Source of the DNA: Caryophanales bacterium UBA5364
Lineage (GTDB): Bacteria > Bacillota_I > Bacilli_A > RF39 > UBA660
Direction of reading: 5' to 3'
Length of the DNA stretch: 9,560 nucleotides
Assembly: GCA_002410935.1 (NCBI GenBank)
Contig: DHPM01000001.1
Location: 62,615 to 72,174 of the forward strand
The translations under genes were made by a program, and so were the position numbers. Positions 5,922 to 9,560 of this stretch are shown here, one piece after another. The notes beneath the pieces were generated by a model, which worked only from the letters and a program-made list of their open reading frames with translations, had not been told where the DNA came from and did no database searches. Numbering within the stretch: the stretch's first letter is position 1; each line of letters opens with the position of its first letter.

Positions 5922-7049
5922 ATGACAAGAGTTAATATTCCTTTAAAATGTGAAGGAAAAAGAAAATTATATATTAATAGTGATCGTTTTCAAATATTAA
6001 AAGAAGAACTAGAACAATTTTTAGATGGTGAAAAGTATATGAATAGTAGTGAGTTTTCTAAGAAAGTCTTACTGTCACATGAAATTCAATCTAATAATAT
6101 TGTGGAAGGGTATGGAGACGATGTTGAAATAGTAAAAGATGTTATTAATAATAACCAAAGTATTAAAGATACCAAAAAAAGACAAAGGATTCTAAATTTG
6201 TATTATGGGTACAAATACATTTTAGAAAAGAAAGAGATTAATCAAGAACATCTAAAAGAACTATATAATATTTTATCTACTGATTTACTAAGTAGTTATG
6301 ATTTAGATCATATGGGTAAATACTATCGTCAAGATGATGTTTATATTTATTTTTCTAATCGATTAGATTCTAAATGTGATATGGGATTAAATCCAAATGA
6401 AATAAAAAAATATATGGATGAGTTTTTTAATTATATCAATAGCAATAACAACTTTAAAACACCAACTGATTACTATATTAAATCTCAAATAATGCATTAC
6501 TATATGGTATATATCCATCCTTATTATGATATAAATGGTAGAACTGGTAGAACAACTAGTATGTGGTATTTACTTAATAATGAAGTATATCCTTATGTTA
6601 TTTTTAATAGAGCTATTCAATTAGAAAAAAATAAATATTATTTAGTTATTAGAGATGTTAAAAAGTATGGTAATATTAGTTATTTTATAAATTTCATGAT
6701 GGAAAATGTCAAAGTAGAATTAGAAAAGGAATATATTATGCATGGGATTGCAAGTAGTATTAGTTCTAAATTAACTAGTTTAGATTACCAAACCCTACAT
6801 TATATATTATCTATGAAAGGTATTAAAACCGTTAATGATTTTGCTTCTTTATATAATCGTATTAATGATAAAAGAAAATTATTAGATATTTATAAAAGTA
6901 TGATTATCCCTTTACTTGAAAAAGATGTCATAAAACATGTTCGAAATACTAATGGTAAGATAGATGGACAAAATTCAAATTTTGTCTTTGAATTAAACAA
7001 AAATAAAATAGATAATAATCCAAATAAGATTAAAAAATTAAAATTATAA
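5922..7049 (+). CDS. Fic family protein (predicted AMP-transferase)
   Basis: Fic proteins usually transfer AMP from ATP to a hydroxyl group of a target protein. In this 375-residue protein the core motif is HPYYDINGRTGR (199-210), with catalytic H199, D203, N205, G206, R207 and R210 present. Two positions differ from HPFxxGNGRxxR: Tyr for Phe at 201 and Ile for Gly at 204. An upstream SNNIVEGY segment (57-64) resembles the autoinhibitory helix motif ([ST]xxxE[GN]), with E62 as the likely blocking glutamate. The C-terminal about 95 residues (from 280) may form a winged-helix-like domain. Start: ATG at 5922, with GAGTGAT beginning at 5911; a GTG at 5913 lies inside that site. sodA follows after 22 nt. 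The target is unknown, and no antitoxin-sized gene is adjacent. Confidence 0.88.
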   Translation: MTRVNIPLKCEGKRKLYINSDRFQILKEELEQFLDGEKYMNSSEFSKKVLLSHEIQSNNIVEGYGDDVEIVKDVINNNQSIKDTKKRQRILNLYYGYKYILEKKEINQEHLKELYNILSTDLLSSYDLDHMGKYYRQDDVYIYFSNRLDSKCDMGLNPNEIKKYMDEFFNYINSNNNFKTPTDYYIKSQIMHYYMVYIHPYYDINGRTGRTTSMWYLLNNEVYPYVIFNRAIQLEKNKYYLVIRDVKKYGNISYFINFMMENVKVELEKEYIMHGIASSISSKLTSLDYQTLHYILSMKGIKTVNDFASLYNRINDKRKLLDIYKSMIIPLLEKDVIKHVRNTNGKIDGQNSNFVFELNKNKIDNNPNKIKKLKL

Positions 7050-7071
7050 TATAATGATATAGGAGGTTTAT

Positions 7072-7683
7072 ATGTATAAGAAAAAAGAACTACAATATAG
7101 TTATGATGCTTTAGAACCATTTATTGATACCCATACAATGGGAGTACATTATAATAAACATTATTTAAATTACTTAAAGAACTTAAATAATATCTTGGCT
7201 AAATATAATTATCAAGAGAATTATTCAAAAGTAGAATTACTTCGTCACCTTGATATGTTTAAAGAAAATGATATTGAGAACTTATTATTTAATTTAGGTG
7301 GTGTGATTAACCATGAATTATATTGGAATAGTATTAGTGATAAAGGGAATACTCAACCAATAAGAGAAATAAAAGAAGCTATTATGAGTAAATATGGAAG
7401 TTATGATAACTTTAAACAACAATTTACGGATTCAGCGATGGCTTTAAAAGGATCAGGTTATACCTTCTTAGTTATCAATCCTGATAATGACCTTGAAATT
7501 ATTAGTATGAGTAATCAGTTAACACCATACTTAAATAATTACTATCCAGTTATGACCATTGATATGTGGGAACATGCTTACTATTTAAACTATCAAAATA
7601 ATAAGAAATTATATATTGAAAACTTTTTTGATATTTTAGACTTTGAAAAAATAAATGATAAATATATAGAATATAAAAAATAA
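7072..7683 (+). CDS. sodA: Superoxide dismutase, Mn/Fe family
   Basis: Cytoplasmic enzyme that converts superoxide to oxygen and hydrogen peroxide. It is full length at 203 residues, with all four metal ligands: H26 (MGVHYNKH), H81 (GGVINHELYW), D164 and H168 (DMWEHAYYLNYQN). G77 and Q149 occupy the second-sphere positions typical of manganese enzymes (iron enzymes have Gln at the first), so Mn is the more likely metal, though dual use is possible. The usual GGHxNH motif is GGVINH here, with Val for His at 78. AGGAGG (7061-7066) lies 5 nt before the ATG. The gene lies 22 nt after fic and is probably co-transcribed; TATAAT-like sequences in the gap have no good -35. Its presence suggests the organism meets oxygen although Rnf is typical of anaerobes. 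Confidence 0.96.
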   Translation: MYKKKELQYSYDALEPFIDTHTMGVHYNKHYLNYLKNLNNILAKYNYQENYSKVELLRHLDMFKENDIENLLFNLGGVINHELYWNSISDKGNTQPIREIKEAIMSKYGSYDNFKQQFTDSAMALKGSGYTFLVINPDNDLEIISMSNQLTPYLNNYYPVMTIDMWEHAYYLNYQNNKKLYIENFFDILDFEKINDKYIEYKK

Positions 7684-7704
7684 TAGTTAATCACTATTAT
7701 TTTT
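7676..7704. terminator. Bidirectional palindromic terminator between sodA and the sigma gene
   Basis: AAAAATAATAGT (7676-7687) and ACTATTATTTTT (7693-7704) form perfect 12-bp arms around a 5-nt loop. The T-rich run after it on the plus strand and the A-rich run before it would give U-tracts in both directions. The stem is almost entirely A-T and covers both stop codons, so termination may be weak, but the position between convergent genes fits. Confidence 0.55.
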
Positions 7705-8388
7705 ATTTTTAATAAATTCCCTTAACATCTTCGTCAAAGCTCTTTTTTCAATCCTAGATACATAACTTCTCGATATATTAAGTTCTTCGGCAATCTCTTT
7801 TTGCGTAACTTCCTTTTCATTATTTAATCCATATCTTCTTGTAATAATCTCTTGTTCTCGTGGATTTAATATTTGAAAATATTCTTTCATTAAATCAATA
7901 TTATTTTGTTTATGAATATCTAAAGCAAAATCTGGTTTAGGTGTTTTTAAAATATCTAAGAAAGTTATCTCATTCCCATCTTTATCAAAACCAATTGATT
8001 CATTAAGACTAATATTTTTATTATTCTTCTTGTCACTACGATAATACATGAGAATTTCATTCTCAATACATCTTGCACAATAAGTAGTAATTCTAGTCCC
8101 ATGTTTATAACTATAACTGTCAATTCCTTTTATAAGACCAATTACTCCAATACTAATTAAGTCATCAACTTCTTCTTTTTTATGATCATACTTCTTAACG
8201 ATATGAGCAACTAATCTTAAATTATGCTCAACTAATTTATTTCTAGCTTCTTTATCACCTAACCGAGCTCTCTCAATATAAAGTTCTTCTTCATCTTTAG
8301 GTAAGGGGTCAGGAAAGACATTATTACTATAGGCAGCAGTAAACAAATAGAAGTCTTTAAATAAATACTTAAGTAACTTAATAAACAT
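7687..8388 (-). CDS. sigK: SigK-like sporulation RNA polymerase sigma factor
   Basis: Sigma-70 family factor of the SigE/SigK group, 233 residues. Region 2 contains EHNLRLVAHIVKKY, DLISIGVIGLIKGIDSY and TYCARCIENEILM; region 4 has LNPREQEIITRRYGL and the helix-turn-helix QKEIAEELNISRSYVSRIEK. SNNVFPDPLP near residue 21 closely matches the segment following the pro-sequence of Bacillus SigK. The first 17 residues are hydrophobic and basic, as in the pro-peptide that holds pro-SigK on the mother-cell membrane until SpoIVFB cuts it. SigK directs late mother-cell sporulation genes. The gene is uninterrupted (no skin-like element). Its promoter looks like a standard housekeeping type. The organism may sporulate, or may have reused the factor. 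SigE is the main alternative, but its longer pro-sequence differs. Confidence 0.85.
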   Translation of the reverse strand: MFIKLLKYLFKDFYLFTAAYSNNVFPDPLPKDEEELYIERARLGDKEARNKLVEHNLRLVAHIVKKYDHKKEEVDDLISIGVIGLIKGIDSYSYKHGTRITTYCARCIENEILMYYRSDKKNNKNISLNESIGFDKDGNEITFLDILKTPKPDFALDIHKQNNIDLMKEYFQILNPREQEIITRRYGLNNEKEVTQKEIAEELNISRSYVSRIEKRALTKMLREFIKNKNNSD

Positions 8389-8395
8389 ATATCAC

Positions 8396-8417
8396 ATCCC
8401 AATTAAGTATATGGGAT
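8396..8417 (-). promoter_or_regulatory. Inverted repeat over the sigma gene ribosome binding site
   Basis: In the minus-strand transcript, ATCCCA is followed after 10 nt by TGGGAT, forming a 6-bp stem. The right arm contains the GGGAT that begins the likely binding site (GGGATGTGAT) ahead of the start at 8388. The hairpin could reduce translation, or the repeat could be a DNA operator. Confidence 0.4.
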
Positions 8418-8427
8418 AGAATTATTA

Positions 8428-8455
8428 ATTTTAACTAATATTCAAATTTTATCAA
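8428..8455 (-). promoter_or_regulatory. Promoter of the sigK-like gene
   Basis: On the minus strand: TTGATA (8450-8455), a 16-bp spacer, and TAAAAT (8428-8433), each one base from consensus. Transcription would start near 8421, leaving a leader of about 33 nt that holds the inverted repeat. This is a housekeeping-type promoter. Confidence 0.6.
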
Positions 8456-8461
8456 AAAACT

Positions 8462-8489
8462 TTGTATTTAAAATTATCAATGATATAAT
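8462..8489 (+). promoter_or_regulatory. Promoter of the unknown gene upstream of the AAA+ ATPase
   Basis: TTGTAT (8462-8467), a 16-bp spacer, and a perfect TATAAT (8484-8489) with an extended TG at 8481-8482. The palindrome TATCAATGATA (8475-8485) overlaps the extended -10 and could be an operator. The -35 lies 6 bp from the -35 of the divergent sigma promoter. Confidence 0.65.
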
Positions 8490-8499
8490 AAAGATAATT

Positions 8500-8516
8500 A
8501 GGAGGATTTGGTTATG
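8500..8516 (+). promoter_or_regulatory. Ribosome binding site deciding the start at 8514
   Basis: AGGAGG (8500-8505) lies 8 nt before the ATG at 8514. A TTG at 8508 in the same frame is only 2 nt from this site and is too close to be used. Confidence 0.8.
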
Positions 8517-9356
8517 CAGGAAGTAAGAAACGATGATATTAAGAGATTGACAACGATGCTCGACATAAGTGAAAAGTTTTTAAAGGACTGCCTTGATGCA
8601 CAACAAATAAATACTGAAGAATTATTAAAAACTTTTGAAATGAGTGGTTTTACTAATGATGATTTACAAGGGTTATTTAGTATTGATAGTACAGTTTCAT
8701 TTAATCCCTTTCTTTATTTGATGACAGAATTAAAATCATCAACAACTAACATGAATAACAATATCAAATATTTTGATAAATATAATCTACGAAAGGAAAT
8801 TTTAATTACTTATTTTGGGATTGCTAATTTAATTCATCAAGATAAAAAATTATTAGGCCCTATTTTAAAACCCTTATTAGAAAAATTTGATAGTAATATG
8901 AATCAGTACATTGAAAAGGCTAATCAAGGTCAAGCTGATGAACTTATAAGATATAGTAAAAAGATAGTTAATATTTTAAAGTTTGGTGCTAATAAATCAC
9001 TTGATGCAGAAAGTTATTGTAGTATCAATTATAATGAGAAAGTAATCAATAATTGTTATATGCGAATCTTTTTAGAGATCGTTGATGCAAGTAAAGAAGT
9101 AATTGATTTATTAAAATATTCCGAATTAAAGTTAGTTCATCAAACAGAAATAAGAGGCGAACCACTATTCTTTGAAGAACTAGAATTATATGAAAAAGTT
9201 GTCTTTGATAAAATTGTAGAATTAACGTTAACTGATTTTGAAGCTAACTGGATTGATATATGTGATTTACTAGATTACTTTGTTTTTAAAGACGAAGGGA
9301 AAATGATTATTGAACCTGAATATTTTCTACCTAAGGAAGATGTAAAACAGAAGTAA
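8514..9356 (+). CDS. Unknown protein upstream of a ClpA-like ATPase
   Basis: I do not recognise this 280-residue protein. It is soluble and acidic with no signal peptide or membrane helix, and reads as mostly alpha-helical. The first 65 residues contain a segment rich in Asp, Glu and Leu (KRLTTMLDISEKFLKDCLDA). The middle has repeated Asn/Lys-rich helices, and the end (from about 215) is Glu-, Phe- and Leu-rich. It has a strong promoter and an ideal ribosome binding site. The C-terminal KEDVKQK is followed by a stop, but the -1 frame continues into a lysine-rich linker and a ClpA-type AAA+ domain. One added A in the four-A run at 9344-9347 would fuse the two. It may therefore be the N-terminal, substrate-selecting part of an AAA+ protein, or a separate partner encoded just upstream (inference). 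Confidence 0.75.
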   Translation: MQEVRNDDIKRLTTMLDISEKFLKDCLDAQQINTEELLKTFEMSGFTNDDLQGLFSIDSTVSFNPFLYLMTELKSSTTNMNNNIKYFDKYNLRKEILITYFGIANLIHQDKKLLGPILKPLLEKFDSNMNQYIEKANQGQADELIRYSKKIVNILKFGANKSLDAESYCSINYNEKVINNCYMRIFLEIVDASKEVIDLLKYSELKLVHQTEIRGEPLFFEELELYEKVVFDKIVELTLTDFEANWIDICDLLDYFVFKDEGKMIIEPEYFLPKEDVKQK

Positions 9357-9560
9357 AAGAAATTAAACTGCTAGAAGCAAAAAAGAATATAACGATATCT
9401 TACCTTGATTTAGAAAAGATGTTAAAAGATAAAATCATAGGTCAAGATGTTGTTATAGAAAATATTATTCAAAGATTAAAAATTGCTGATTTTGGTGTAT
9501 CTAAAGAATCAGGGGCTAAAGCCGTTTTTCTTCTTGTTGGTCCAACCGGAGTTGGTAAAA
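9335..9560 (+). CDS. AAA+ ATPase of ClpA/ClpB type (partial, start uncertain)
   Basis: Partial frame cut by the window end. The translation shows ISYLDLEKMLKDKIIGQD, a helix ENIIQRLKIADFG, and the Walker A motif FLLVGPTGVGK, in the order seen at the start of the second (D2) AAA+ module of Clp unfoldases. These use ATP to unfold proteins, often for ClpP. The frame is open from 9335, but has no ATG, GTG or TTG before the ATG at 9419, which begins directly at MLKDKIIGQD without a clear ribosome binding site. The similarity seems to begin a little earlier (around 9389), so either a rare start, a frameshift from the preceding gene, or a base error is needed. The first Clp module, if present, is not in this frame. 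Confidence 0.7.

Noticed and set aside
7045..7055. Tandem TATAAT sequences before sodA as a separate promoter
   Set aside because: No acceptable -35 lies at 16-18 bp, and the sequence is the AT-rich end of fic. Co-transcription with fic is simpler.
7687..8388. Insertion of a skin-like element in the sigK-like gene
   Set aside because: The reading frame is continuous across regions 2 and 4, with no interruption or recombinase.
9333..9345. AAGGAAG followed by ATG at 9340 as the start of the ATPase gene
   Set aside because: The ATG is followed directly by TAA and is in a different frame from the ATPase.
6..9560. Mycoplasma-type genetic code with TGA as Trp
   Set aside because: TGA ends rnhB and rnfA at the expected lengths, and conserved Trp positions such as in sodA use TGG.

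Overview
The window is AT-rich (roughly 30% G+C by eye), densely packed, and uses strong AGGAGG-type ribosome binding sites. TGA is a true stop and TGG encodes Trp. The gene set (RNase HII, an Rnf operon, a Fic protein, a Mn-type superoxide dismutase and a SigK-like sporulation sigma factor) points to a low-GC Gram-positive of the Bacilli, such as an Erysipelotrichales, Haloplasma or RF39-like lineage. The exact taxon cannot be fixed from this stretch.

Region 1 (6-1412) is a tight three-gene cluster: rnhB (RNase HII), an unrecognised 87-residue hydrophilic protein, and a small metallo-beta-lactamase-fold hydrolase. The genes are joined by a 4-nt gap and a 1-nt stop/start overlap.

Region 2 (about 1440-5874) is the centrepiece: an Rnf (ion-translocating ferredoxin:NAD+ oxidoreductase) operon with its own promoter, in the usual order C-D-G-E-A-B but remodelled. 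RnfC, RnfE and RnfA look normal. RnfD carries at its C-terminus an extra membrane helix and a compact RnfG-like FMN domain. The normal rnfG position holds only a 31-codon single-helix membrane ORF. RnfB is just 90 residues: a membrane helix plus the one four-cysteine FeS domain, without the 2[4Fe-4S] ferredoxin domain that normally receives electrons. Between rnfA and rnfB is a 35-codon ORF with one helix and a C-x2-C-x2-C-x2-C tail. Both microproteins were too short for a standard ORF list and were found by reading overlaps. Together they suggest a minimised or rewired Rnf complex, the best candidate here for something undescribed.

Region 3 (5875-7705) has a good extended -10 promoter driving fic (with a variant Fic motif), followed 22 nt later by sodA. 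An AT-only palindrome closes both this unit and the convergent sigma gene.

Region 4 (7687-9560) has a SigK-like sigma factor on the minus strand with a hydrophobic pro-sequence-like N-terminus. A 125-bp divergent promoter region separates it from a 280-residue protein of unknown function. That protein is followed in the -1 frame by the start of a ClpA-type AAA+ ATPase domain cut by the window end. The ATPase frame has no convincing start codon, so the two may be one protein split by a frameshift.

No tRNA, rRNA, CRISPR, insertion sequence or riboswitch was recognised. The longest stretch without a gene is the 125-bp divergent promoter region.
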